NCBI GenBank assembly: GCA_949290385.1
Contig: CASERY010000032.1
Location: 1 to 46,334 of the forward strand
Reading direction: 5' to 3'
DNA from: an uncultured bacterium
GTDB taxonomy: Bacteria > Verrucomicrobiota > Lentisphaeria > Victivallales > UBA1829
Length of the DNA: 46,334 nt
Under the pieces are notes generated by a model. That model saw only the letters and a list, made by a program, of their open reading frames with translations, had not been told where the DNA came from and did no database searches. A program made the position numbers and the translations under genes. Below, in pieces: positions 20,881 through 29,763 of the stretch; position 1 is the first letter of the stretch; each line of letters begins with the position of its first letter.

Positions 20881-21693
20881 ATGAAGATAACCGATCAGCG
20901 ACCTCTGATTTTTTTTGACCTGGAAACAACAGGCACAAATATTCAGATAGACCGCATTGTTGAGATTTCTCTGGTAAAAATAATGCCGGATGGCACGCGG
21001 GAGATCAAGACTCGCCGTCTGAATCCGGAAATGCATATTCCGGAAGAATCTTCTGCAGTCCATCATATTTACGATGCGGATGTGGCAGACCAACCTACTT
21101 TCAGACAGATTTCCCATAGTCTGTTTGTCTATATGGAAGGCTGTGATCTTGGAGGCTACAATGTAGGCAAATTTGATATTCCTGTGCTGATCCGTGAATT
21201 CGCCCGGGCAGGACTGAGTTTTTCTCTGGAAGGCAGACGAATTGTGGATGCCTATACGGTATTCTGCAAAATGGAGCCAAGAACGCTTTCTGCGGCATAT
21301 CGCTTTTTCTGCGGGAAAAAAATGGAAGACGCCCACAGTGCGGAAGCCGATATTCTGGCCACAGTGGAAGTTTATGAAAATCAGCTGAAACGTTACGGTT
21401 CGATGAATCGGGAAGATTTTCCGGAAAACATTGAGAAATTTCCGGAAACCATGGATGAGATGCATGAATTCTGCATTCAGACCATGCCTGGAGCCATTGA
21501 CCGGAACGGACGCTTTAAATGGCGGGCCAATGAAGCGGTAGTGGCCTTCGGACGCCATAACGGAGAAACTCTCAGATCTGTGGCAGTGGAGTCTCCGGAT
21601 TTTCTGCGCTGGATTTTGCGGGGAGATTTCCCGGAAGACGTGAAACAGATTGCATCAAATGCTCTTCAGGGGATTTTTCCCGAAAAGAAGTGA
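20881..21693 (+). CDS. DnaQ-like 3'-5' exonuclease (DEDDh family)
   Basis: A 270-residue protein with the exonuclease motifs IFFDLETTGTN (Exo I, residues 10-20), a central GGYNVGKFDIPVLI (Exo II) and DAHSAEADILATVE (Exo III with the His of DEDDh). The C-terminal 80 residues carry a second small conserved stretch (FKWRANEAVVAFGRHNGETL) seen in a stand-alone exonuclease group common in Bacteroidetes and relatives. It probably trims DNA or RNA; it is shorter and different from DNA polymerase III epsilon. A GGAG lies before the start. It begins a three-gene run with the next two genes. Confidence 0.85.
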   Translation: MKITDQRPLIFFDLETTGTNIQIDRIVEISLVKIMPDGTREIKTRRLNPEMHIPEESSAVHHIYDADVADQPTFRQISHSLFVYMEGCDLGGYNVGKFDIPVLIREFARAGLSFSLEGRRIVDAYTVFCKMEPRTLSAAYRFFCGKKMEDAHSAEADILATVEVYENQLKRYGSMNREDFPENIEKFPETMDEMHEFCIQTMPGAIDRNGRFKWRANEAVVAFGRHNGETLRSVAVESPDFLRWILRGDFPEDVKQIASNALQGIFPEKK

Positions 21694-21738
21694 ATTCGCA
21701 TCTGCATGGAAATTTTTGATTGCGGGAGCGTGAATTGT

Positions 21739-22584
21739 ATGGAACAGAAGGAACAGGAAATACGTTATCTTCTGCAGCTGCTGGATGATGAGGACCAGCC
21801 GGCAGGATTCGCCATGGCGGATCTGCTGCAGCGGGATTGTCCGGAACTGGATCATGCGATCCGGAGTCTGCAGGACTGTACAAATCCCCGTTTGCGCCGC
21901 CGGATCCATCAGCTGGAAGTGATTCTCCGCAGAAGGCGTGCACGCCATCTTTTTATTCAGAAACTGGAAGAGAAGAATCTTTCTCTATTTGAAGGTTGTC
22001 TGGAGCTGCACCTGAGCTGGTTTGACAATGATTCGGCGGATTCCGTGACGGCTCAGTGGAATGAATTGAAAAAAGAGGTTGTCCAGGAGAAACCGGATTC
22101 TCTCAGCAGAATGGCGGCATTCATGCGGCAGCAGAAGTTCCAGGTGCCTGAACGGGACCAGATGGATGCGGAATATTTCTGTATCGGCAATGTGATCGAT
22201 GAGGAGCGTACAGGATCGGATTTGATGCTCTCAGTGATTGCCTGTCTGCTTGCGGAGGAGGTTGGTCTGCACCTGGAGGTGATCCGCAGAGGGCCGGATT
22301 TCGGATTGACCGATTGTACCGGAGGATTTATTTTGCCGGCATCCGGTGGCTGGACTGTTGTGAATCGGGTGGAAATGGAAGTGCCCTGTGTTGTATGGCG
22401 CAGGGATGAAATATTGAAATTCATTGCAGCCCTTTTGTATCTATGTGCAGTCGGAACAGACAGTTTCCGCTACATTTACACGCTTGGAATGAATCTTGCC
22501 GCAGAAGCCAGTCTGCCGGATCTGAAATTTCTGCCCTATCCGTATGCGATGGACACACGGACAAAGGGACAAACCAAAGGATAA
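21739..22584 (+). CDS. SirB1/transglutaminase-like protein, uncertain
   Basis: 281 residues from ATG 21739, which has GGGAG upstream; an in-frame ATG at 21706 lacks one. The N-terminal half is helical and charged (ELDHAIRSLQDCTNPRLRRR...). The region around YFCIGNVIDEERTGSDLMLS recalls the core of SirB1/transglutaminase-core2 proteins, where a Tyr/Phe-x-x-Asn/Asp stretch precedes a 'xxRxGxPxxLS' segment. The resemblance is weak and the catalytic residues are not evident, so the function is left open. It lies between the exonuclease and the GDPD gene, 45 bases after the former and 18 before the latter. Confidence 0.6.
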   Translation: MEQKEQEIRYLLQLLDDEDQPAGFAMADLLQRDCPELDHAIRSLQDCTNPRLRRRIHQLEVILRRRRARHLFIQKLEEKNLSLFEGCLELHLSWFDNDSADSVTAQWNELKKEVVQEKPDSLSRMAAFMRQQKFQVPERDQMDAEYFCIGNVIDEERTGSDLMLSVIACLLAEEVGLHLEVIRRGPDFGLTDCTGGFILPASGGWTVVNRVEMEVPCVVWRRDEILKFIAALLYLCAVGTDSFRYIYTLGMNLAAEASLPDLKFLPYPYAMDTRTKGQTKG

Positions 22585-22602
22585 ACAAGGAAGATTTAGA
22601 AA

Positions 22603-23412
22603 ATGACAATCGAGAAAACTCATTCCTGTCCCAGTCTGACGGAATTGTATGCACGGAGCATTGTCAAGCCAGTGGCCATTGCCCATCGCGGAGCATGCGG
22701 ACTGTATCCGGAGAACACGGTTCTTGCCATGGAAAAGGCCCTGGCTTACGGCGCGGACATGATTGAATTTGATTTGAGACTTACGCGCGACGGAGTGCCG
22801 GTGCTGCTCCATGACCGTACCATTGACCGGACTTCGGACGGAAAAGGTGAACCGGGAGAATATACGCTGGATGAACTGCGTAAATTTAATTTTTCCTACT
22901 TTCGGAGCATCTGGGGGGAGCGTCTGAACAAGCCCTCCTATGCCAGTTTGATGATTCCGACTTTTGAAGAAATCCTTCAAAAATTCCGCGGAAGATGTAC
23001 CATGAATATTCAGGTGTATGATTCTTCCGAGGCCTCCTTGAAAGTGATCTGCCGCCTGTTCCGTGAATATGATATGTTTGATCTGGGATTCCTGGCAATG
23101 TCCGGATTCGCTGAAGCTGAAGCAGTCCGAAAAATAGATCCGGAAATTGAAACTGCCGTTCTGGGATCATGGGCATAGCGGGCTACGGTTCCGGAGATTG
23201 AGAAATGTCACGCTTTCGGATGCCGTTTCATCCAGCCGCCGATTGAACATCTGACAAAGGAAACGTTTGAATGCTGCAGAGATCTGGGCATGTATGCCAA
23301 TGTATTTTTTTCTGATCTGGATACAGAGATCCGGGATCTGGTGAAGCAGGGGGCTTCCGGTATCCTGAGCAATCGAATAGATATTCTCAGAGAGACGCTG
23401 GACAATCTGTGA
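22603..23412 (+). CDS. Glycerophosphodiester phosphodiesterase (one in-frame TAG)
   Basis: Cytoplasmic GDPD-family enzyme that hydrolyses glycerophosphodiesters to glycerol-3-phosphate and an alcohol. The 269 residues hold the family triad: AHRGACGLYPENT (about 28), IEFDLRLTRDGVPVLLHD (catalytic Glu/Asp and His, about 53-70) and ILSNRIDIL near the end. Codon 192 is TAG (23176-23178) in LGSWA, TAG, RATVPEIEKCHAFG; without readthrough the last quarter of the TIM barrel would be lost. AAGGAAG lies 8 bases before the ATG. It ends in TGA. Confidence 0.88.
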
Positions 23413-23475
23413 GAATGGGGCAGTTGCTCTGTCTCTCTCCCGAAGAAAACAAGAGAGGCAGAAAAAGAAAATTTT

Positions 23476-23499
23476 CCCTGCAGAGCCTCCTCTGCAGGG
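23476..23499. terminator. Hairpin between convergent genes
   Basis: A perfect 10-bp stem, CCCTGCAGAG (23476-23485) with CTCTGCAGGG (23490-23499), with a 4-base loop sits between the convergent GDPD and lipoprotein genes. On the minus strand it is followed by AAAATTTTC, so the T-run is poor. It probably ends transcription from one or both sides. Confidence 0.5.
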
Positions 23500-23583
23500 A
23501 TTGTTCCCGGGAGACGTTAAATAAAATCTGTTCCAATTCTGAAAGAGTTCTGAATCGGTTCAGCTTATCATGTCCCGGAAAAA

Positions 23584-24084
23584 TTAAATAAAGCCCATTC
23601 CCAGAATTTCAACTTTTCCATCAATGGTGCCGAATACAATCCGGAACAGAAGCTGATATTCCAGCAGATTCCCTTGCTCATCCTCTTTGACAAAGTCCAC
23701 TCTCCACACAAGATTCTGCATCAAAGGCATTTTCAGCGGACAGATAAACTGATAGTTTGTGATGGTGCCAAATTGTTCTTCAACTTTTTTGCAGGATTCA
23801 AGGAAGCCATCTCGTGAGACATCCGAACGGATTGATTGGTTCAGCAACATTTCATAGGATTCAAAATCCTCCTCCTGAATGGCTTTAAGAAGAGCATTTC
23901 CCTGCTGAAGAGCCGCTTGAAAAGACGGATCCTTCTCCTTGGATGACTGGATGGAAATGGAGGCGGAATCCGAGCCGGCCTCCATCTTTACGGAAGAGTG
24001 GAAACATGCGCTGCAGAAGATCATTATGGCAGCAGAACATGTGCTCATGAGTATGAAACGCATTTTTTTGCAGGATTTTTTCAT
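23584..24084 (-). CDS. Small putative lipoprotein
   Basis: 166 residues from ATG 24084 (GGAAAGG upstream; a TTG two codons earlier also opens the frame). The N-terminus has basic residues, a hydrophobic stretch and a lipobox ending FCSAC, so the mature protein should begin at about Cys27 and be lipid-anchored. After a Ser/Lys-rich linker comes a small domain (ALLKAIQEEDFESYEMLL ... YQLLFRIVFGTIDGKVEIL) that looks like an NTF2-like or DUF4878-type fold, though I cannot assign it firmly. It ends in TAA. Confidence 0.7.
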   Translation of the reverse strand: MKKSCKKMRFILMSTCSAAIMIFCSACFHSSVKMEAGSDSASISIQSSKEKDPSFQAALQQGNALLKAIQEEDFESYEMLLNQSIRSDVSRDGFLESCKKVEEQFGTITNYQFICPLKMPLMQNLVWRVDFVKEDEQGNLLEYQLLFRIVFGTIDGKVEILGMGFI

Positions 24085-24160
24085 AGACAACCTTTCCCCG
24101 GAAATTAAACCGGATTTTTTCTTTAGTGTGGATATTCCCCGGCAGAACCTTCTGCTGTTT

Positions 24161-24186
24161 TCCGGACTTCTTTTAAAGAGTCCGGA
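24161..24186. repeat. Inverted repeat after the secretin-like pair
   Basis: TCCGGACT (24161-24168) pairs with AGTCCGGA (24179-24186). A second small hairpin, GCAGAA/TTCTGC, lies just beside it around 24142-24155. They follow the secretin-like genes on the minus strand and could end their transcript, but there is no T-run on either side. Confidence 0.35.
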
Positions 24187-24245
24187 GTTATGTCAGCAGA
24201 ATGCCATCCGGGGAGATGGGCCGTCGAATAGAAAACAACAGAATT

Positions 24246-25955
24246 TTATGGTTTTGAATGAGAAACCGTATGGGCAGAAGCACTGGAATTCTGGGGAGAA
24301 TCCCATTCGCACTGTGCCGTGACGATAAGTTCGGAATGTTTGACCGATTCAGACTGCGTGGAAAAAAGGTAGCCAATCCAGGGAATTTCACACAGCCACG
24401 GAATGCCGGTTTCCGAGTGGACAACTTCCTGTTTATGAAGTCCTCCGATGACGAAGGAATCTTTTCCGTAGGGAAGGCTTACAACCTGCGAAACCGTGTT
24501 GCCGGATGAAATCCTGGGGGCTCCGGAAGATTCAAACCCGATAAGACTTGTATTCTGAAGCGTAATGTCGAAACGTGTTTCGTTCAGATTGACGGAGGCA
24601 TTGTTGACTGTAAGTGTGAATCCATAGCCGGAGCTCTGTGTGGTAATTTGCTGATTGCCTTTGGCTACAGGAATGTCTTTGTCCGGATCAATGGTCTGAC
24701 CTGTGATGGCGGAAAGGAGCTCGTATGCGCCAACACCCATATCCGGAGAGGAGGTGCTTCCAGGGACGGGTTGAGAGTCATCGGAATAGAATATCTGGGT
24801 TGTCCGTGCAAACTGTGCGGAAGTGTTGTTCCGGATGCAGAGTTCTCCGGTATAGGCGATTTTCGCATTCCCACGGCTGGCGAGGAAATCGAGATAGCGG
24901 GTATTCCATTTCGGATTGAAGTTGAAATAACTGGTTCGTTCAGAGCCAAAGTTCTTGCCGAGTCCGCCGAGATCATAGGCTGCGGCCCAGTTATTGCGGT
25001 AGCGTCCTCCGACAGAGAAGAAATCGGCGCCCATGTTGTTTTTCCAGTTCTGGAAATCAATGCCGATTTTGTCGTCATTTTCATCATAGACTTGGTAGAC
25101 TTTGATTTTCAGGCGTACTTGAGGAATGGGAACGTCGTACAGAGAAAGCAGATGTGCAATATTTTCGCAGGAATAATTGCAGACGTCGAAAATCAGCCAG
25201 TTCAAATCCGGATCATAAGCCACAATATCCATGCCCTGCCAGAGCTCGGTTACATCGTTGATGTTCATTCCCACATTTTCAATCATGGGCATGAGGTTCC
25301 TGGCCGGAACGAATTTGGGCAGATAAAAATACATTTGATAGCCGTAATTCAGCGGACCCATGTCGGGATTGTCCAGCATGTCTACGAGGGAGTCAATGCC
25401 CATGCCGTTTTCATGATCGTGGAAACGGTATTCTTCCGCGCTGACGATGAGCAGGCCTGTGCCATCGGCGTATTTCAGACATTCCACGGCGGTATTGCTG
25501 CCAAGCTGGGAGACAGGATTGTACCCGAGCTGGGCATTGACGGGTTCTGTGAGTTCAATGGAACTGACGGTGGAGACGTTGGGATTGCTGGTGTTGGATG
25601 GATAATTCTGCTGCGGAGATGTATTGCCAACACGTTTGGACTGAACCATCTGACGCAGATAATCACGGATTTCGTAGGGATCCGCACATTGGATAAAATA
25701 TGTTTTTGTGACAACACGCGGATCATTGTTGTCCCGTATGAAATGAACTACCTGGGTGTCCTCTTTTACCGGGACAATCAGCTGTGCTTCCACCCGGGTG
25801 CTGTCATAGCTGCCGGTGTTGTTGAAATTGGAATCTCTCGGAACTCCCGGAATGTCCGCGGAAAACGCCGGAAGCACTGTACAGAAGAATCCGGCAAGAA
25901 ATAAAACGGTGTTCAGGGAACGGATTGAAGCCAGGGTTTTTGCTGTATGAATCAT
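24246..25955 (-). CDS. Secretin-like exported protein 1
   Basis: 569 residues with an N-terminal signal peptide (hydrophobic TVLFLAGFFCTVLPAFSA). The C-terminal region matches the secretin/GspD-type ending: VSLPYGKDSFVIGGLHKQEV, then ETGIPWLCEIPWIGYLFSTQ and SELIVTAQCEW, equivalent to the 'LGGL...VPxLGDIPxLGxLF...ELxIxITP' pattern. The middle holds repeated beta-rich segments (VYQVYDENDDKIGIDFQNWKN). It is presumably an outer-membrane or periplasmic component of a type II/IV-pilus-like system. Its start overlaps the 3' end region of the next secretin-like gene, 3 bases after that TAA. It ends in TAA. Confidence 0.7.
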   Translation of the reverse strand: MIHTAKTLASIRSLNTVLFLAGFFCTVLPAFSADIPGVPRDSNFNNTGSYDSTRVEAQLIVPVKEDTQVVHFIRDNNDPRVVTKTYFIQCADPYEIRDYLRQMVQSKRVGNTSPQQNYPSNTSNPNVSTVSSIELTEPVNAQLGYNPVSQLGSNTAVECLKYADGTGLLIVSAEEYRFHDHENGMGIDSLVDMLDNPDMGPLNYGYQMYFYLPKFVPARNLMPMIENVGMNINDVTELWQGMDIVAYDPDLNWLIFDVCNYSCENIAHLLSLYDVPIPQVRLKIKVYQVYDENDDKIGIDFQNWKNNMGADFFSVGGRYRNNWAAAYDLGGLGKNFGSERTSYFNFNPKWNTRYLDFLASRGNAKIAYTGELCIRNNTSAQFARTTQIFYSDDSQPVPGSTSSPDMGVGAYELLSAITGQTIDPDKDIPVAKGNQQITTQSSGYGFTLTVNNASVNLNETRFDITLQNTSLIGFESSGAPRISSGNTVSQVVSLPYGKDSFVIGGLHKQEVVHSETGIPWLCEIPWIGYLFSTQSESVKHSELIVTAQCEWDSPQNSSASAHTVSHSKP

Positions 25956-25958
25956 GAA

Positions 25959-27521
25959 TTATTCTCCTGCTTTGGCCATTTGTTTAAGATTGTGCACTTC
26001 TCCCGTCTTCATATTCAGTGGATCCTGGACAGGCTGGGTTGTATTGAGCATAGAGGCTGTAACGGTGAGATATACATGGGTTTTCTCTTTGGAGACAGTG
26101 GTGGTCCCGAAAAGATATTTAAGAACAGGAATACGAATGAGAAAAGGTATGCCGATGGTTTGTTCGACGCTTTGTTCTTTTTCCCATTTCCCCAGAACAA
26201 TTTCCTGATTCAGAGCAATCAGTGTATTGCCCTCCACCGTGCTGGTTTCAATAAGTTCCGCCCCGAAGTTGTTCCTTTCAACAACATTGGCAGTCTGAAG
26301 GCTGTAACCGAAAAAGAGGGTCCCTTTGTATTTCGTGTAATCGCCGGGCTGATAGGGATTCATGGAAAAGGCTTCTGTAGCAGGATATCCTTCCTGGGGG
26401 TCTCCGTAATGCAGATTCACAATGGGCTGGTTGACTTTGAGATAGACCTGATTGTATCCTTCCGGAAGATTGAGCAGACCATTGGTGACACTGGTCTGAT
26501 CGCTGGAATTTTTCGCAATATTCTGGAGTTCTGGATTAAAGAAAACTTCATAACTCAGGGTGTCGGAGTTTGCCACTGTAATGGAAGCGCTGTTGCGGAT
26601 TTCCGCTTTGCCGCTCTGCTGAAGAAGACGGATAAAACTCATGTCAAACTGCGGAACGGTGAAAAAGCCTCCCACAGGACCGGAGACTTTCTGAAGGGCT
26701 TCTGTTCCCGCAGAAGTGATGCTGAAAACATCAAAGGCGGTTTCAAAAATATTGAGACCCGGACCGTTTTTCCAGGCAAGGTAGTCGACTCCGAGATCCC
26801 GGAAAGTGCTGTCTCTGACTTCATAAATCTGAAAGTTCAGTGTAATTTGCGGAGCCGGACGGTCAAGCCATTCGAGAAACTGATAGACATACTGGGTATT
26901 GGAACTGTTGTCTTTCCAGTAAATCTGGTTGGAGTTTGCGTCCCACGCATAGACGGATCCATAAGGGCCTTCGCCAACTACAGAGTTGACCAGAACGTTT
27001 AGAAGATTCTGGCCGGAACGGTAAAGCGGACGGTAGACGGCTCTGGTTATGCCGGTGCCTTTGATAATATCTCCCGGGACTTTTCCGTCAATTTCGACAT
27101 TGCGGTCTGCTTTTTCAATAAAGTCATCCACATAGGGCATCATGCCGACAGGACAGGTGACTGTGAGCATCTGCTCATTATTTGGACCATATTCGATACA
27201 GTCCGCACTGGAGTTCATGTTGTAGCGTTTGACTATACCCAGAACAAAGGGGGTAATGTCATTGGCCTGGATATATTTAAGCCTGTAAATTTTAGAAACC
27301 ATGTAATCCTGGGCATCATCCTGCACAAAACGCAGCTTTCTTACGGCAGTATTTCCGGAACTGTTTGCGGTATTGCTTTGCGGAAGAAATGAGGATTCAT
27401 AAAAGGATGAATAAGTTTCTTGTTCTTCCTCAAGAATTTCCTGTCCCTGTGCCGGGAACGGCGCAAATGCGCTGAGAAAGAAGCCTCCCAGAAGAAGAGG
27501 CTGAAGGAATGTTTTTTTCAT
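25959..27521 (-). CDS. Secretin-like exported protein 2
   Basis: 520 residues with a signal peptide (MKKTFLQPLLLGGFFLSAFA, cleavage probably after PAQGQ). It is organised like the following gene's product: an N-domain-like YRLKYIQANDITPFVLGIVKRY, the FQIYEVRDSTFRDLGVDYLAWKN segment shared with the paralogue's VYQVYDENDDKIGIDFQNWKN, and a C-terminal ALNQEIVLGKWEKEQSVEQTIGIPFLIRIP-VLKYLFG. The two are tandem duplicates coupled at the junction. No pseudopilin, ATPase or other secretion gene is next to them here. Confidence 0.7.
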   Translation of the reverse strand: MKKTFLQPLLLGGFFLSAFAPFPAQGQEILEEEQETYSSFYESSFLPQSNTANSSGNTAVRKLRFVQDDAQDYMVSKIYRLKYIQANDITPFVLGIVKRYNMNSSADCIEYGPNNEQMLTVTCPVGMMPYVDDFIEKADRNVEIDGKVPGDIIKGTGITRAVYRPLYRSGQNLLNVLVNSVVGEGPYGSVYAWDANSNQIYWKDNSSNTQYVYQFLEWLDRPAPQITLNFQIYEVRDSTFRDLGVDYLAWKNGPGLNIFETAFDVFSITSAGTEALQKVSGPVGGFFTVPQFDMSFIRLLQQSGKAEIRNSASITVANSDTLSYEVFFNPELQNIAKNSSDQTSVTNGLLNLPEGYNQVYLKVNQPIVNLHYGDPQEGYPATEAFSMNPYQPGDYTKYKGTLFFGYSLQTANVVERNNFGAELIETSTVEGNTLIALNQEIVLGKWEKEQSVEQTIGIPFLIRIPVLKYLFGTTTVSKEKTHVYLTVTASMLNTTQPVQDPLNMKTGEVHNLKQMAKAGE

Positions 27522-28113
27522 GATTTCTCCTTTTTGGTCTATTCAGAACGGTAAAAAAACGAGTCATTTTTTTGATTCTGAAAATTTGAAAACAGAAAGG
27601 CAAAAATAAAAAAGAAAAAGAATATAAAAAAGGCTGGAATATCAGTTATCTTTTGACTCAGGAAAACAGCCTGATGTTCCCGGATCTGCATGCAAATCCC
27701 TGGAATAAACCAAAAAAGACCTGGAACTTTTTTCTTCCATGAAATGGAAAAAGCAGTTGTATTTGCAGAAAAGAATTTTAAATTATTGAGTCTGATGAAA
27801 TCGTTCTATCCTGTCTATTTCGTATTCCGAAGCGGGACACTGGCCTGCAGGGGAATAAGAGCATTTGAATGGATGGATTCTTAGCATGCTGTATTTTTTT
27901 AGCATGGAACAACCCCGAATGAAGCACTTCTGTGTTTTTTTAGAAGTTAGAAGAAAGATCATTCGGGAAAGCATGAAAAGCCTGGAAAACAAGAGCAAAG
28001 TCGTTGCCTGTAAGTTTTCGCAGCAGAGAATATTCAGACGGAAAGAGGATAGAGGAAATACGCTTTGCCGCATGTTGAGAAGATGACGGCTATTCAGAGA
28101 ATTTGAGTGTCGA
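27522..28113. other. Intergenic region between divergent genes
   Basis: 592 bases between the secretin-like pair and the membrane GDPD-like gene, AT-rich on the left. It should contain both promoters. Open frames here are short; one at 27690-28012 exists only if three TAG codons are read, has no ribosome binding site, and is not called. Confidence 0.5.
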
Positions 28114-29085
28114 ATGAAAAAATTTTTAATTTGTCTGTTATCATTCATTCTTCTCCTGTTTTTAATCGGAATCACAGCCGTTCTTCTGTCATTTTCGCAG
28201 ATTCAGAGACTGATGGTTCTACATCAGGAATACCTCCCTGTATGGATACTGGATTTGGGGGTGTTTTATCCCCATGAAGCCCCTGAAACGACGGCTCCGT
28301 TGGGAGCGACGAGTAGTAGTAGGAGGAGCCAGTCTCTTGAAAACTGCCGTCCCGAACTGATTGCCCATGCAGGTGGGGAAGTGGATTTGATCCCCTACTT
28401 GAACTGCCGGGAAGCACTGGAAACATCGTTCCTTAAGGGATACAAAATGATTGAACTGGATTTAATGGTCACATCCGATGGATTTGTAGTCGCCGGCCAT
28501 GACTGGGAAACTTTTCATGAACAGACGGGGCATCCGGAAAGAAAGAAGAGTCCCTTAAAACTGGATGAGTTCCGGAAGGAGAAAATCCTTGGGAAATATA
28601 CGCCTTTGGATGCGGATGAAATTGTGGCTTTTTTTACGGAACATCCTGACTTGATGCTGGTGACAGATAAACTGTGTGATCCGGATATGCTTCTGAAACA
28701 TTTTGGACCGATAAAGGAACGCATGATTGTTGAATCCGATGAAGCGCATTATAAAGCCTGTTCGGAAGCGGGTTTCGCGGATGTAATGTTAACTGTGGAG
28801 GATCTCTTTGCCGGAAATTTCCTGCAGTATCAGCAGAGACTGCGCCGGAAAGGTATCCGGAATGTTCATATCATGGTGATTCCATCCTCTTTTCTGGAGA
28901 GTCCCGTATATCGTCTTTTAAAGGAGCGTTTTCATCTGCGCTTTGCCGTTTTTGACCGTGTATCCAATATCAGTCCGGAGAATGAGGCTGCCTTCCTGGA
29001 GAAGTGCCGAATAAGATCCTGCGAGCCGGATTTCTTTTACTCCAATTACCAGGATTGCCGGAAGATGGATTTTGTTTCCCCCTGA
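28114..29085 (+). CDS. Membrane-anchored GDPD-like protein
   Basis: 323 residues with an N-terminal transmembrane segment (FLICLLSFILLLFLIGITAVLLS) and the rest outside the cytoplasm. The GDPD-like fold is visible in ELIAHAGGEVDLIPYLNCREAL, IELDLMVTSDGFVVAGHD and EHPDLMLVTDK. The usual HRG is HAG here, so the Arg of the catalytic motif is missing. This matches a divergent GDPD-like branch whose substrate is unknown. Its relative at 22603-23412 keeps the Arg. It ends in TGA with no TAG. Confidence 0.75.
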   Translation: MKKFLICLLSFILLLFLIGITAVLLSFSQIQRLMVLHQEYLPVWILDLGVFYPHEAPETTAPLGATSSSRRSQSLENCRPELIAHAGGEVDLIPYLNCREALETSFLKGYKMIELDLMVTSDGFVVAGHDWETFHEQTGHPERKKSPLKLDEFRKEKILGKYTPLDADEIVAFFTEHPDLMLVTDKLCDPDMLLKHFGPIKERMIVESDEAHYKACSEAGFADVMLTVEDLFAGNFLQYQQRLRRKGIRNVHIMVIPSSFLESPVYRLLKERFHLRFAVFDRVSNISPENEAAFLEKCRIRSCEPDFFYSNYQDCRKMDFVSP

Positions 29086-29340
29086 AGCAAATAAGACGGA
29101 GAGGCCGAATATAGTTTTTTTGACATCCTGCCCTGTTGAGAAAAATGAAGAGAATAAATGATCTATCCTTAAATAAAGAACAATTTCAGTGAACAAGTCC
29201 AGTCCAAATCCTGAAACCCCATCCTGAAAAAGAAAAAAGAGAAAATCTGTTTCAGGATCGTAAAATGATAAAAATGCCCTGAAACAATCGTCCCTTCCTT
29301 ATAGATTTTCCTGGAAAAATAATTTCTGGAGATCCACCCT

Positions 29341-29508
29341 CCCTTTTCCCTGTCCATGGGAAGTGTGTACACAAGACTAACAGCATTACTCCATGTGCTC
29401 CGCAAACGCACTTTTCTCTGTTCATGAGAAGAGCATGCACTTTGTTCATAGGAGACAATACGAGACAATCAGGGGCACCTTTCTTCTGTTCATGGGAAGT
29501 GCATACAG
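29341..29508. repeat. Three degenerate hairpin repeats with 68-bp period
   Basis: Related units of about 30 bases lie with their shared core (consensus TCTGTTCATGGGAAGTGC) at 29349, 29417 and 29485, exactly 68 apart. Each can fold a small hairpin around the loop TGTYCAT; the arms change together (CCC/GGG in unit 1, CTC/GAG in unit 2). A partial fifth-like core, TGTTCATAGGA, occurs at 29443, breaking the period. The intervening sequences are unlike each other. It may be a decayed CRISPR array or another structured repeat. Confidence 0.5.
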
Positions 29509-29633
29509 GAACAGAATGTTTTTATTCAAGGGCAGAGGTTTTAACTGTTTCTGCATTCCAGTGTATCTCTATTGTTTATTTCAGAATTTCTTTAACAGAA
29601 GGGGAAATGGAATGGAAAGTAAACGGATTTTAG

Positions 29634-29678
29634 TGCATAAAAAGATTCCGCAGCTCCGAAGTGCAGACGGAACTGCGG
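29634..29678 (-). terminator. Rho-independent terminator of prc
   Basis: CCGCAG and TCCG (29648-29658) pair with CGGA and CTGCGG (29668-29678) with one C/A mismatch. On the minus strand the stem is followed by AATCTTTTT. It lies about 85 bases after the prc stop. Confidence 0.7.
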
Positions 29679-29763
29679 ACGTAAATACAGATAACCCTCT
29701 GGATTATGCTTCCATCAGGAAATAAATCTTTGATGGAACAAGTTTTTTCCGAAGGAAAACGGA

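Larger units (their letters stand above)
29086..29763. other. Repeat-bearing intergenic region
   Basis: 678 bases between the membrane GDPD-like gene and the end of prc. It holds a 10-bp inverted repeat ATCCTGAAAC (29208-29217) / GTTTCAGGAT (29249-29258), the degenerate 68-bp-period repeats (29341-29508) and the prc terminator. I see no convincing gene. Confidence 0.6.

Noticed and set aside
27690..28012. Possible gene created by reading three TAG codons
   Set aside because: Readthrough lengthens frames by chance; no ribosome binding site and no recognisable domain.
29169..29468. 99-codon minus-strand frame across the hairpin repeats
   Set aside because: It is made of the repeat sequence itself and shows no family resemblance.
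29341..29508. Calling the 68-bp repeats a CRISPR array outright
   Set aside because: Copies differ at several positions, there are only three, and an extra core copy breaks the period. Listed as repeats instead.
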